Assembly: GCA_964017965.1 (NCBI GenBank) | Contig: CAXHNV010000003.1 | Location: forward strand, 62,001-126,000 | Reading direction: 5' to 3' | DNA from: UBA2883 sp964017965 | GTDB taxonomy: Bacteria; Cyanobacteriota; Vampirovibrionia; Gastranaerophilales; Gastranaerophilaceae | Length of the DNA stretch: 64,000 nt | In this document: positions 7,509-17,212 of the stretch, piece after piece | Layout of the letters: the number at the start of each line of letters is the position of its first letter | Numbering within the stretch: position 1 is the stretch's first letter | The notes under the pieces: generated by a model | Databases searched by the model: none | What the model saw: only the letters and a program-made list of their open reading frames with translations | What the model was told of the DNA's origin: nothing | Position numbers and translations under genes: made by a program

Positions 7509-10500
7509 GCAACATTTTCCTCATCATTGTATAGATATTCATTGAGTTCATCTATAAGTTCTTGTAATTTTCCACCAAACCTTTTATCAATAGCATTAAA
7601 TCCGCCATTAGTTCTAAAAGCGCCGCTATTAAGTATCTGTTTATCTATAACAGTTTCCTCAAGTAAGCTTTTTTCAATTCTATCCAACCAATCTAACTGC
7701 ATTTTATTAAATTCATGATTTAATTTGATTTTTGCAACTGCATTTTTTATTCTTCTTTCGTGGCTTATCAGAGGCGAGCCAAGTGCTTGTTGACGAATAA
7801 AACTAATTATATCAGCGGCAATATCAACATTTTTCACATGTTTCCAGGCTGAATTTAATAATTGTTCATTAAACTGATTTTCATCCAAAATAAGCTTTAA
7901 TTCTTTTAAATCAGCTCTAGTTAAATCTTTTGGTTTTGTGCATACAGTATTTAATGCTGCAATTTTATTTATATTATTAGTAATAAATTCCCTAAATGAT
8001 TCTATATAATCTTCCGGTCGTTTACCATTTATATAATCGCGCGTATGTTTTGTTAATTTATCTTCTCTTTCATCATATACTTTTGGGCTCGGCATACTAG
8101 CTTTTTTAACATCTAAAAGTATAAATGCTTCCTTATAGCCTTGCATAAATTCTCTGGCTTCTTTTGGAGTTTTAAAACGTGATTCTGTGATTATTTGAGC
8201 AGGTGTTTTCCCTTCGGTTCTTATATAGAATTTCTCTAATATTTCTTTAGATAGACCTTTTTGTTTTCTTTGAATTTTTGCAAATAACAAGTCTAATTGA
8301 TTTTGAATATGTGCATCATCTTCAAACACTTCCAAGCCCTTATACAAATCTTCTATTGTAGTTGTTACATTATTTACAACCGGCTTCATCGTATTAACAG
8401 GTGCTAATGAATCATATACTCCAACAGGATCATAAATTTCAAAATGAGTCTTGCCAATTTCCGGACACAATCTCGTTGCACGACCAAGCATTTGTTCAAA
8501 TAAAATTCTGGATTTAATCCTTCGCATAAACACAAGTTTTGTAATTTGCGGAACATCAATCCCTGTTGTTAATAAATCAACCGTTACAACAATATTAGGA
8601 TATTGTTCATTTTTAAATCTTTTTATAGCTTCTGCAATTTTCTTTTTATTGCCGCCAGCAACACTACCTGTAATTTTTAAAACAGCATCGTTATCTATAC
8701 CGTATTCTGAATATATATCTTTTAAAATGGTAACTATTGTATCGGCATGAGCATCATTTACAGCATATATAAGAGTTTTTTCTTTACCTTCCGGATTTAT
8801 ATCTTTTGCTATTTCATTCAAAACAGTTTCGTTGAATTTAGGAAGTATTATATCTCTATTAAATTTATCAACATCAAATTCCAGTTCATCTTCTAATTCT
8901 GCACCATTAATAATTTCATTTGTTATTGGGTCATAAATTGCAAGCGTATCACCTTTTTTATAATGTACACCTTCTTCGCTTAGTTTTGTTTTAATAGTAT
9001 GCGGTGCGTCATAATCAACTAAATATCCATCAATGACAGCTTCTCTATAAGAATAATTAAATACAGGCTTGCCAAATATATCAGTAGTGTGTAATGCAGG
9101 AGTTGCTGTTAATGCTACTTTAAATGCATCAAAATATTCAATTACTGTTCTGTATTTAGAAACATAATCATCTTGATCTCTATACAGAAGTTCTTCATCG
9201 CTCATTTCTTTATCTAAAATGTAGCCACGGTGTGCCTCATCAACTATAATTGCATCGAAATCGGAAACTGAAGGATAGGTTTCATCTTCCGGATACATTA
9301 TACGCTTCACCATACTTTGCACAGTAGCAACTTGTATTTTTGTTGTCTTGTCAATATCTTTATCTTCTAATTTATTAATATTGTATATTTGATTCAATGA
9401 CATTAAATCTTCAAGTTTCACATCTTGGAATACATCCTGAGCTTGTTCTCCCAGTGCAGTTCTATCTACTAAAAATAAAATTCTTTTAAATCGTTTACTT
9501 TTTAGGAAACGATATATCATACCAAGAATAGTTCTTGTTTTGCCTGTTCCTGTAGCCATTGACAACAAAGCCGTTTTCTTTCCTTGTGTTAAGGCTTGTT
9601 CTACAGCTTCAATTGCTTTTAACTGATAATTTCTTAAATTTAAGCCATCGCTATCCTGTAAGAAGTCATAAGGCATATTTGATAATGTGTCTTCAGCTTC
9701 TTTTTTGTTTTGTTCCAGCATTTCAATTATGCCATCCGGGCTTATCCAGCCTTTAAGTGCATAAGGAGCATTGCTTTCATCTCTTAAATCCAAAAACCAT
9801 ATTCCTGATTTTGTTTCAATTTGTTTTAAGTATTTCCTACCATTTGTTGCAAACACAAACGGAACTTGGAAGTCTTTACAACATTTTGTTAAACAGTATT
9901 TAGCATCATTCTCTTTTATACATCTTGAATAGTCTTTGCATTGGTAATCAATTACTGATGGAATATCCAGCATAGCTTTTTTTGCTTCAATAATACCAAC
10001 TAATTGTAATCCTATGAATAATGCATAATCAGCATAACCGTTTTTAGAAACCTTTGAGCTTGTTGGCCATTCTGCAATAGCTTGGTTAACTCCTTTTTGT
10101 GGTCTTGCACCCTTAGAGTATCTTAGTTCATTTGTATCAACAGTCCAACCAACTCTTCTTAACTGTTCATCAATAAAGAATCTTGTTTCAGCTTCAGAAA
10201 TATCAAGACCTTCAGAAACAGCTTCAGCTTGTTTTCGGCGTTCTGCAGAACTTGCTTCTTGAACGATCTGCATTTGAACAATTTGTTCATTTAAGGCAAT
10301 TATTTGAGCTTCTTTTTCTTTTATAATCTTTTCATAATCTTTTGCAGGGATTTCTTCTGGTAAGACAAAAGGTTTTGCTTTATATTGCCAGTCCATATAA
10401 ACTTCAACAAACCAGCTAGACAACTTGAAGGACAATTTTAAGAGTATTTTTGCATTTTCAACAGAATCAAATCCAGCATGCACAGCAGCATTTCTTATTT

Positions 10501-10768
10501 TTCTTAAAGAATATAAAATATCATCAATATTTTTAGGAAGAATTCCTTCTCTCTTTAATATTCGTATTTTTGTAGCTAAAGTATCTTTATCCTCAGTAAT
10601 ACTTAATTTTTCAATATCAAAAACTGCATTTACAATTGTTTCAGTTAGAAGTCCGAGTTTATAAATACAAGCATTCGGATCAGAATATAAATAGCATTCT
10701 GCAGCACTACCCAACTTTGCAAGTTGTGGATAATATTTATTCAAATATTCAAAATTAGATGTTAGCAA
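7505..10768 (-). CDS. hsdR: Type I restriction enzyme R subunit
   Basis: This is the motor and nuclease subunit (1087 aa). It begins with a DUF4145-like helical domain (about 1-130) and a short coiled coil. A PD-(D/E)xK nuclease follows (Asp247 in GYADYALF, then EAKK at 261-264). The superfamily 2 helicase has ATGTGKT at 405-411, DEAH at 510-513 and a later QMLGRATR motif. The C-terminal domain resembles EcoEI-type R subunits. The start is TTG at 10768, with AGGA eight bases upstream. It is the first gene of the operon; a TATAAAAT box lies a short way before it. Confidence 0.95.
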   Translation of the reverse strand: MLTSNFEYLNKYYPQLAKLGSAAECYLYSDPNACIYKLGLLTETIVNAVFDIEKLSITEDKDTLATKIRILKREGILPKNIDDILYSLRKIRNAAVHAGFDSVENAKILLKLSFKLSSWFVEVYMDWQYKAKPFVLPEEIPAKDYEKIIKEKEAQIIALNEQIVQMQIVQEASSAERRKQAEAVSEGLDISEAETRFFIDEQLRRVGWTVDTNELRYSKGARPQKGVNQAIAEWPTSSKVSKNGYADYALFIGLQLVGIIEAKKAMLDIPSVIDYQCKDYSRCIKENDAKYCLTKCCKDFQVPFVFATNGRKYLKQIETKSGIWFLDLRDESNAPYALKGWISPDGIIEMLEQNKKEAEDTLSNMPYDFLQDSDGLNLRNYQLKAIEAVEQALTQGKKTALLSMATGTGKTRTILGMIYRFLKSKRFKRILFLVDRTALGEQAQDVFQDVKLEDLMSLNQIYNINKLEDKDIDKTTKIQVATVQSMVKRIMYPEDETYPSVSDFDAIIVDEAHRGYILDKEMSDEELLYRDQDDYVSKYRTVIEYFDAFKVALTATPALHTTDIFGKPVFNYSYREAVIDGYLVDYDAPHTIKTKLSEEGVHYKKGDTLAIYDPITNEIINGAELEDELEFDVDKFNRDIILPKFNETVLNEIAKDINPEGKEKTLIYAVNDAHADTIVTILKDIYSEYGIDNDAVLKITGSVAGGNKKKIAEAIKRFKNEQYPNIVVTVDLLTTGIDVPQITKLVFMRRIKSRILFEQMLGRATRLCPEIGKTHFEIYDPVGVYDSLAPVNTMKPVVNNVTTTIEDLYKGLEVFEDDAHIQNQLDLLFAKIQRKQKGLSKEILEKFYIRTEGKTPAQIITESRFKTPKEAREFMQGYKEAFILLDVKKASMPSPKVYDEREDKLTKHTRDYINGKRPEDYIESFREFITNNINKIAALNTVCTKPKDLTRADLKELKLILDENQFNEQLLNSAWKHVKNVDIAADIISFIRQQALGSPLISHERRIKNAVAKIKLNHEFNKMQLDWLDRIEKSLLEETVIDKQILNSGAFRTNGGFNAIDKRFGGKLQELIDELNEYLYNDEENVA

Positions 10769-10926
10769 ACCCGAATTCCTATTTTATACTTCCACATAAT
10801 AATACTATCATGAACATGTAAATAATGAGGGGGTTGAAGTTTATATCTTAGATGCAATTATTAATTTTTTCTTAAAAATTATAATTCTTCTAATAAAAGC
10901 ATTTATAATTTTAAATAGAGGAAGTA

Positions 10927-11628
10927 ATGAATAAAGAAAAACCTTCAGTAGAGATTTTGGATAGTAGTAATGCCGTTTGTAATGGTTGTAAGTTATATTA
11001 TATTCGCGTAAAGGTTAATAATATAAAACAAAAAGCGCAAGAAATAATGGTAAATATTCTAGATAAAAGTTGGCTTAAAGAGCTTGATAATGAAATAGAT
11101 TATCAGTCCTTTCTTGCACGTTCTGAAGATACTATTAATATCCTTACTGAAATTTTAAAAGAGATTGGAAATGAAATTGGGGCTGAATTTGGCGAATTTC
11201 TTGTTTCTTCCGTTGCTCAGTCGACATTAGAAGAAACTTCCCAACACACAAAATTTCCTTTAGCAGAGATTTGGAAAGAAAAAGTAAAAGGTAATCCTGG
11301 TTTCGATTTCCATACAATTTCAAACGAAGATATTTTGTTTTATGGAGAAGCCAAGTTTAATATGGAAGACAATGCTTATCCTAAAGCTATTTCACAAATA
11401 TGCAAATTTATAAATAAGAAAAAAGACATAATGGAATTAACCGATTTGAAAAAACTAAATTCTAGGATAAATGAAAATCATTTATCTAAAAATGCGAGAG
11501 GCTATGTTGCTGCATTTTCGGTTCATAATAATTTCAAAAATATTTTCCGAACAATACAAAATAATAAAAATGTTAAACAGTATTTGCAAAAATACCCAGA
11601 ATTATTTTTTATAGGTATTGAAGTATGA
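10927..11628 (+). CDS. hamA: HamA-like (DUF1837) defence nuclease
   Basis: The 233-residue protein has a central GFDFH (125-129) followed by FYGEAKF (138-144), which gives Asp127, Glu141 and Lys143 as a PD-(D/E)xK-type nuclease centre. DUF1837 nucleases pair with a superfamily 2 helicase in Hachiman (HamAB) and the related AbpAB anti-phage systems. Here the next gene is exactly such a helicase, overlapping by four bases. A GAGGAAG site precedes the ATG. The family call rests on motif and gene order; other nuclease-helicase defence pairs are possible. Confidence 0.65.
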   Translation: MNKEKPSVEILDSSNAVCNGCKLYYIRVKVNNIKQKAQEIMVNILDKSWLKELDNEIDYQSFLARSEDTINILTEILKEIGNEIGAEFGEFLVSSVAQSTLEETSQHTKFPLAEIWKEKVKGNPGFDFHTISNEDILFYGEAKFNMEDNAYPKAISQICKFINKKKDIMELTDLKKLNSRINENHLSKNARGYVAAFSVHNNFKNIFRTIQNNKNVKQYLQKYPELFFIGIEV

Positions 11629-13982
11629 TTAGGCCACATATTCATAAAACTAAAATCATAAGAGCAAAAAATATTGATAAAGTTCTTACAAACATTATCA
11701 ATAGAATGTATAAAGAAGGTCCCATTTCTAGTGTGGATTTAGAAAGACTTGCATATATTAAATTATTTCATCCAAAAATATTTAAAATTTATGAAAGTAA
11801 AATATTATATTTGATGGGTTTATTTTATAAACCATTAACGCCACAATCTTTAGTAGAAATGGTTTATAATGCATATGCCAAAAATATACAAGCAAATCTT
11901 CAAAATTTATTTACACCACTGCAAGTAAATATGATTAAGAATATTGATGAGAAAAAATATTTTTCTTTTTCTGCTCCCACTAGTTCTGGTAAATCATATC
12001 TATTTATGGATTTAATTAAAAATCGGACAGATGATATTGTAATTATCGTACCATCAAGAGCTTTAATAGCAGAGTATTTAGAGAAAACTTTAAAAATATT
12101 AGACGGCAATAAAAATGTACTCGTTTTACAATTTGTAGAGAATATAAACATAAAACATACACAAAGACGTGTTTTTATCTTAACACCAGAACGAGCAAGG
12201 GAATTATTTAAATTTAAAGATCTGTTTAATATCAGCTTATTTTTGATTGATGAAGCACAATTATCAGAAGAAGAATTGAGAGGTCTTACTTTTGATTCTT
12301 TAATAAGAAGAATAAATACAGCTTTTCCTAATGCAACAAAGGTTTTTGCACATCCATTTATAAATAATCCTCAAGCACAATTTGAAAAACATAATATTAA
12401 ATCTAATTGTTCTTATAAAAACTATAAACAAAATTCTGTAGGGAAAATATATTTAACACCTGTACAAGGTGATATTTTTGCATATAGACCGACTTTTAAG
12501 CCAGATAGATATTATTACACACGAAATATTATAAAGAAGATATTAAAGCAACAAAATACTACTATTTTAATTTATGCTTCAAAGTCCAAAATATATAGTA
12601 AGAAACTTTTTGAAGATTTTAAAGAGTACCTTGACTTATGTGATGAAATAACAGATGCTAATGCATTAGAAATTATTAAAGAATTACAGGAATATATTGG
12701 TGCAAAAGAATATGAAAAAGTTTCAAACCTAATAACTATGATGAAAAAAGGTGTTGTTATTCATCATGGTTCCATTCCTTTAAAGGCACGTTTTTTGATA
12801 GAAAAATTTATTAATTCAGGATATGCAAAAATTTGTTTTGCAACATCAACATTATTACAAGGTATAAACATGCCTTTTGACTTAGTATGGATTGATAATT
12901 ATAGATTTAGAGGCAATAAAGATAAAAAATCATTAGAAATTAAAAATTTAATTGGTCGTGCCGGAAGGAGTAAATCTGCAATTGATACTTTCGACTATGG
13001 TTTTGTTGTTGTACCCCAAGAAAATTATAACAATTTTTTAGAAAGAATAAATATAGAGACAAAAATAAAAAACACCTCTGAATTAGATAATGAAAACTTT
13101 ACATCTTTGCCGGAAGATGTAAAAGATTTAGTTGAAGCAACTCGTAATAATACATTTGACGATGAACTGCAAATTACTATGTCTCAAAAAGAACGTATAA
13201 AAAATGCGGATTTAGACGTGGATATAAAGCTAATTTTAGATAATATGTTTATTGATAACGAAATAATTAGTGCTTCTGATTATAAAAATATGGATGATAA
13301 TATTAGAGAACAAGTAAAAAATTCTTTTAAAAAGATTTTTGTAAAGCATTTAAGACGTAACGATTTATCCGAAGCAGAACAAAGTGTACTAAGTGTAGCT
13401 CTTCGAATATTATTATGGAGAGTACAGGGTCGTTCTTTTAGCCAAATAGTAGCCTTTCGATATAACTATATTACTGATGATGAAAGGAGAAATCATTTAA
13501 AACGACAGTTAAAAGAAAATCAAATATCAGAAAAAGACTATCGTAAACAAATTGCATGTACAAAATTAAAGTATTCGCAAATTCCAAGCGAACTTCCTAA
13601 TGCTAAGGCATTTAAGAAATCATTATTTGACAGAAATGAAACATTTAAAGATTTTGATTATGATAGATTAGTATATGATACTTATGAATACCTTGATACT
13701 GTTTTATCCTTTTCATTAAGCAATCCTATCTCAGCTGCGTTTCAGATATATTACGATAAAACCCAAGATTCCAGAGCAGTAGCAATGATTAATTATTTAA
13801 AATATGGAACAAACGATTCCAAAGAAATTATGTTATTAAGGTATGGATTTGATGCCGAAGAATTAGATTGGTTAAGTCCTTGTGTTATATCTATTGATGA
13901 AAATGAAATAATTTTTGACAATGAATCAATAGAACAACTTGAAGCTTATCAAAAAAATATTATTAGCAGGTATTGTAATTAA
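11625..13982 (+). CDS. hamB: HamB-like superfamily 2 helicase of the defence pair
   Basis: The 785-residue protein has a helicase core with Walker A APTSSGKS (117-124), DEAQ box (209-212), IHHGSIP and ATSTLLQGINMP motifs, and the motif VI segment NLIGRAGRS near 445. The C-terminal 300 residues are helical and unassigned. In Hachiman systems the helicase senses or unwinds DNA and restrains the partner nuclease. The ATGA overlap with the nuclease gene shows translational coupling and supports a two-protein complex. Confidence 0.7.
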   Translation: MIRPHIHKTKIIRAKNIDKVLTNIINRMYKEGPISSVDLERLAYIKLFHPKIFKIYESKILYLMGLFYKPLTPQSLVEMVYNAYAKNIQANLQNLFTPLQVNMIKNIDEKKYFSFSAPTSSGKSYLFMDLIKNRTDDIVIIVPSRALIAEYLEKTLKILDGNKNVLVLQFVENINIKHTQRRVFILTPERARELFKFKDLFNISLFLIDEAQLSEEELRGLTFDSLIRRINTAFPNATKVFAHPFINNPQAQFEKHNIKSNCSYKNYKQNSVGKIYLTPVQGDIFAYRPTFKPDRYYYTRNIIKKILKQQNTTILIYASKSKIYSKKLFEDFKEYLDLCDEITDANALEIIKELQEYIGAKEYEKVSNLITMMKKGVVIHHGSIPLKARFLIEKFINSGYAKICFATSTLLQGINMPFDLVWIDNYRFRGNKDKKSLEIKNLIGRAGRSKSAIDTFDYGFVVVPQENYNNFLERINIETKIKNTSELDNENFTSLPEDVKDLVEATRNNTFDDELQITMSQKERIKNADLDVDIKLILDNMFIDNEIISASDYKNMDDNIREQVKNSFKKIFVKHLRRNDLSEAEQSVLSVALRILLWRVQGRSFSQIVAFRYNYITDDERRNHLKRQLKENQISEKDYRKQIACTKLKYSQIPSELPNAKAFKKSLFDRNETFKDFDYDRLVYDTYEYLDTVLSFSLSNPISAAFQIYYDKTQDSRAVAMINYLKYGTNDSKEIMLLRYGFDAEELDWLSPCVISIDENEIIFDNESIEQLEAYQKNIISRYCN

Positions 13983-13987
13983 ATAAA

Positions 13988-14263
13988 TTATAAACAACAA
14001 TAATTAACATCCAAAAATCGGGCAATATATTTTTCAAACTCTTGGTTATATCTTTCTCCGGTTATGAGTTTTGAGATATAACTTTCAGTTAGATTTAGTC
14101 GTTTTGCGAGCATTTTTTGCGGAATTTTTTGTTGAAGCATTTTGAATCTAATCATTTTTTCTCTACGATATAAAAAGTGACTTCCACCGTTGTTTATATT
14201 ATTAGGACTCTTGGACATTTTTCGCTCAAGTAGTTCAATCTGTTTTCTTAATTCTTTTTTCAT
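13988..14263 (-). CDS. XRE-type HTH regulator, divergent from the transposase operon
   Basis: The 91-residue protein ends in a Cro/C1-type helix-turn-helix (QKMLAKRLNLTESYISKL). I place the start at 14263 because AAAGGAG sits just upstream; a longer frame from 14287 lacks such a site. It is divergent from the Mu-like transposase gene with 227 bp between them, the same layout as the repressor and transposase of phage Mu. It probably represses the transposition operon; that role is inferred. Confidence 0.7.
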   Translation of the reverse strand: MKKELRKQIELLERKMSKSPNNINNGGSHFLYRREKMIRFKMLQQKIPQKMLAKRLNLTESYISKLITGERYNQEFEKYIARFLDVNYCCL

Positions 14264-14309
14264 GGGGTAACTCCTTTGTGTACACACATTTTAACTCTGT
14301 TTTTTATCA

Positions 14310-14388
14310 TTTCAAGTCTTGCTCGTTCGCGTTTAACGGGTCTGCGGACTTCCTTTTTACAAGCTTTGCTTGTTCAAAAGAAAGTTCC
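14310..14388. repeat. GC-richer hairpin repeat upstream of the transposase gene
   Basis: Bases 14346-14388 form an imperfect long hairpin: GGACTTCCTTTT pairs with AAAAGAAAGTTCC around an inner perfect stem ACAAGC-TTT-GCTTGT. The flanking part contains AGTCTTGCTC (14315-14324) and CGTTTAACG (14330-14338). Both recur inside the transposase gene (15898-15907 inverted, 15916-15924 direct). The stretch looks like a dispersed palindromic element rather than a terminator. Confidence 0.45.
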
Positions 14389-14409
14389 TTCGCCCTCAGC
14401 TCACTCGCG

Positions 14410-14468
14410 CTGTGTCCAAATGATACAAAATAGATAAATATTTGTCGGAAACAGTTCCAATTTTCCGA
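14410..14468 (+). promoter_or_regulatory. Candidate operator/enhancer region of the transposition operon
   Basis: It holds the 28-bp sequence repeated at 16-43 and, at 14445-14468, the perfect inverted repeat TCGGAAA...TTTCCGA with a ten-base spacer. It lies between the divergent regulator and the transposase gene, where Mu-type elements keep operators. The binding protein is unknown. Confidence 0.4.
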
Positions 14469-14490
14469 GTTTGGAGTGATAGATGGAAGT

Positions 14491-16551
14491 ATGGAAGAAA
14501 AATACATTACAATCAAAGAATTAGCGGAACTCAAAGGTATAAGTACCAGAGCAATTCGGCTATCAAAGAGCAAATATATCACTCGTGAAATTATAGTCAA
14601 AGGTGGAAAAAGTTTTGAGATTCTGTTATCAAGTATTGAACCGGAGCTTCAAGAAAAATATTATTCAAAAATTATTCCGACTTATGAGGCTAAGCGGCTT
14701 CCTGCACCAACAGATTTTCATAAACCTGACAAAGCAAAAGTTATTGCATTAGCTCGGTTGGATTTATTAAATCTCTGGAAAAATGAACGCAAAAATCAAT
14801 TAAACAAAACTAAATTCGATAATGATTTTTTAAGTGCGTACAATGCTCAAGTTTTATATTCGGAGATTTATGCAAAACTTGGGAAAGTATCAATCGGTAC
14901 CCTTCAAAGATGGAAACGAATTTTAGGAAGTAGCAATAATTATGAGTTACTTATACCAAACTACCATTACGAAGATTATTCAAGAACCTGTCTAACAGAA
15001 CATGAAAAGCAGATATTTTTAAAACTGCTTCTGCACCCGAATAAATTCAGCATTGGAAAAGCAATTTCTTTAACGCAATATGTTTTAAAAAACCAAGAGG
15101 CTGAGTATATCCCTGCACCGCCGACATTTAGACGATTTGCTAATTGGTATAAGGCAAATTATTTTGACAAATGGACACTTTTACGTGATGGCGAAAAGTC
15201 CTTAAAAGAACAAGTTATTCCGCATATTAAAAGAGGTGTTTCAAAAATTGAAGTTGGCGAAGTTTTAGTGGCTGACGGCAAGCGATTAAATTTTCAAGTA
15301 ATTAACCCGTTTACGGGAAAGCCTTGTAGAGCGACTTTAATTGGGTTTTTGGATTGGAAATCAACCGCACTCGTTGGTTATGAAATTATGCTTGAAGAAA
15401 ATACGCAAAATATAGCGTCAGCACTTAGAAATGCCATTTTAAATTTAGGTAAAATTCCAAAATTTGTTTATTTGGATAATGGCAGAGCATTCCGTGGTAA
15501 ATATTTTATGGGTAGTGCAAATTTTAATGAAATTGGTTCAAAAGGAATTTATGAAAAACTCGGTATAACAACAGTTTTTGCAAACCCATATAATGCAAGA
15601 GCAAAAGTTATTGAACGATTTTTCCTAGAAATGCAGGAGAGTTTTGAAAAACTCTTGCCAAGCTACATTGGAACAAGCATAGAAAATAAACCGGCAAGGC
15701 TAAAAAGAAATGAAAAATTTCACAAAGAAGTTCACCAAAATTTCATACCAACCATTCAACAAACAATTCAGATGATAAACAGTTGGCTTGAGTATAAAAA
15801 CTCTCAACCTTGCCCGAATGATAAAACAAAAACTATTCAAGAAATGCTCAATAGTATTGAAAGGCGGAGGCGAGCAGAGGCTGAAGAGTCTTGTGGTGAG
15901 CAAGACTCGCAATGCCGTTTAACGCGAGCCCCCAAGCAGCAGGAAATAAACATAAGAGAGCTTGATGATTTAATGCTGGTACAAGAAGTGAAAACAATTA
16001 CAAGTCAGGGAATAAGATTTTTGAAGTCTGATTATTACAACGATGCACTTTATGGTTTGAGGCAAAAAGTAATAATAAAATACAGCCTGTTCGATTTAAG
16101 CTATATAAATGTTTATACTATGTCGGGCAAATTTTTATGCAAAGCTGACAGGATTACACTAACGCATCCACTTGCTCACTATACTGGAGAAATCAATGAT
16201 ATAGAAGATTACAAGCAAAAAATTCAGAAACAAAAACAACTTAAGAATAAGACAATAAAAGCATGTAAAGAGTTTTTGAATATTGAAGACTTAGAAATTT
16301 TAGAGTACCAACTGGAAGAAAAAGAGGAAGATATAAATTTACCTTCACCGAATATCTCGAAAATTGAGATTAAAAAAGAAAAACCGAAAAAATATAATCC
16401 TGCGCTAAAACCGTTATTCAAAACAAGCAGAGAAAGATATGAATACCTGATGGAATATGGTTGCACTTGTAATGAAGATAGGGTTTGGCTTACAGAATAT
16501 AAAAATTCAAAGGAGTTCAAAGAATATGAAACCAAAATTCGTACTGACTAA
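14491..16551 (+). CDS. Mu-like DDE transposase (MuA/TniA type)
   Basis: This is a retroviral-integrase-fold transposase that cuts and joins element ends. It has an N-terminal winged helix (ITIKELAELKGISTRAIR), a DNA-binding middle region, and a DDE catalytic core. Counting from the ATG, the catalytic residues are Asp262 (VADGKR), Asp329 (YLDNGRAF) and Glu375 (KVIERFF), all present. A beta-barrel and C-terminal tail follow. A GTG at 14476 could be used instead. Between core and C-terminus lies a GC-rich, Arg/Glu/Cys-rich insert (around residue 460-485) unlike the rest of the gene. The ATPase gene starts inside its 3' end. Confidence 0.88.
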   Translation: MEEKYITIKELAELKGISTRAIRLSKSKYITREIIVKGGKSFEILLSSIEPELQEKYYSKIIPTYEAKRLPAPTDFHKPDKAKVIALARLDLLNLWKNERKNQLNKTKFDNDFLSAYNAQVLYSEIYAKLGKVSIGTLQRWKRILGSSNNYELLIPNYHYEDYSRTCLTEHEKQIFLKLLLHPNKFSIGKAISLTQYVLKNQEAEYIPAPPTFRRFANWYKANYFDKWTLLRDGEKSLKEQVIPHIKRGVSKIEVGEVLVADGKRLNFQVINPFTGKPCRATLIGFLDWKSTALVGYEIMLEENTQNIASALRNAILNLGKIPKFVYLDNGRAFRGKYFMGSANFNEIGSKGIYEKLGITTVFANPYNARAKVIERFFLEMQESFEKLLPSYIGTSIENKPARLKRNEKFHKEVHQNFIPTIQQTIQMINSWLEYKNSQPCPNDKTKTIQEMLNSIERRRRAEAEESCGEQDSQCRLTRAPKQQEINIRELDDLMLVQEVKTITSQGIRFLKSDYYNDALYGLRQKVIIKYSLFDLSYINVYTMSGKFLCKADRITLTHPLAHYTGEINDIEDYKQKIQKQKQLKNKTIKACKEFLNIEDLEILEYQLEEKEEDINLPSPNISKIEIKKEKPKKYNPALKPLFKTSRERYEYLMEYGCTCNEDRVWLTEYKNSKEFKEYETKIRTD
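15860..15946 (+). repeat. In-frame palindromic insert within the transposase gene
   Basis: This GC-rich stretch contains a perfect 8-bp inverted repeat (GAGTCTTG at 15886-15893, CAAGACTC at 15901-15908). It shares GAGCAAGACT (inverted) and CGTTTAACG (direct) with the hairpin element at 14310-14388. It keeps the frame open and encodes a polar linker between catalytic core and C-terminal domain. It resembles palindromic elements inserted into coding genes in Rickettsia, though no homology is claimed. Confidence 0.45.
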
Positions 16552-17212
16552 AAATGTTAAAGGTTTTATTAACCTGATTCATAACTTAAAAAACAAACCT
16601 GATAATATATCAAAAATCGGTTTAGTTTATGGTAACGCAGGACTTGGGAAAACTAAGACGGCAATTTATTTATCTATTAAATTTGACACAATTTACATTA
16701 GAGCAACAAATAAAATGACAACAAAATGGTTATTGGAAGAAATTGCAAAAGAGCTTGATGAAATTCCAAGATTTTATACTGCTGATATTTTTAGACAATG
16801 CGTTAACGCTCTAAAAACTAATTCACAAATGATTATTGTTGACGAGGTTGATTATTTACTTGCTGATTTTAGGACAATAGAAACGTTGAGAGATTTACAC
16901 GATGAAACAGGTGCTCCGATAATTTTGGTTGGAATGCAGCTTGCAAAGCATAAACTAAAAAAGCATAATCATTTGTTTGACAGAATTTCAGAGATTTATA
17001 ATTTTAAAGAGTTTGAATATTCAGATATTAAACAGATTACAGAAGAAATTTCAGAGGTTGATATTACAAAGGAAGCCGTTCGCATTGTTCATAATAAGGC
17101 AAAAAGTTTTAGAAAGATTGTAGAGATGATTGATATGTTTGAAAAAGTCGGACAAGCAAACGGACTGACGCAAATTGATGAAAAAGTAGCGCAAGAGGTT
17201 TTAAATGGATAA
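16526..17212 (+). CDS. MuB/TniB-like AAA+ ATPase
   Basis: The 228-residue ATPase carries Walker A GNAGLGKT (36-43), Walker B MIIVDEVDYL (101-110) and the sensor segment IILVGMQ. Proteins of this type select target DNA and activate the transposase. The start at 16526 has AAAGGAG ten bases upstream; it overlaps the transposase gene by 26 bases. A longer frame from 16457 lies entirely inside the transposase gene and is not used. The following gene overlaps its 3' end by eight bases, so the three genes form a tight operon. Confidence 0.87.
   Translation: MKPKFVLTKNVKGFINLIHNLKNKPDNISKIGLVYGNAGLGKTKTAIYLSIKFDTIYIRATNKMTTKWLLEEIAKELDEIPRFYTADIFRQCVNALKTNSQMIIVDEVDYLLADFRTIETLRDLHDETGAPIILVGMQLAKHKLKKHNHLFDRISEIYNFKEFEYSDIKQITEEISEVDITKEAVRIVHNKAKSFRKIVEMIDMFEKVGQANGLTQIDEKVAQEVLNG

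Noticed and set aside
14307..14600. Minus-strand open frame over the transposase promoter
   Set aside because: It has no ribosome site, crosses the hairpin element and the transposase start, and its translation resembles no protein.
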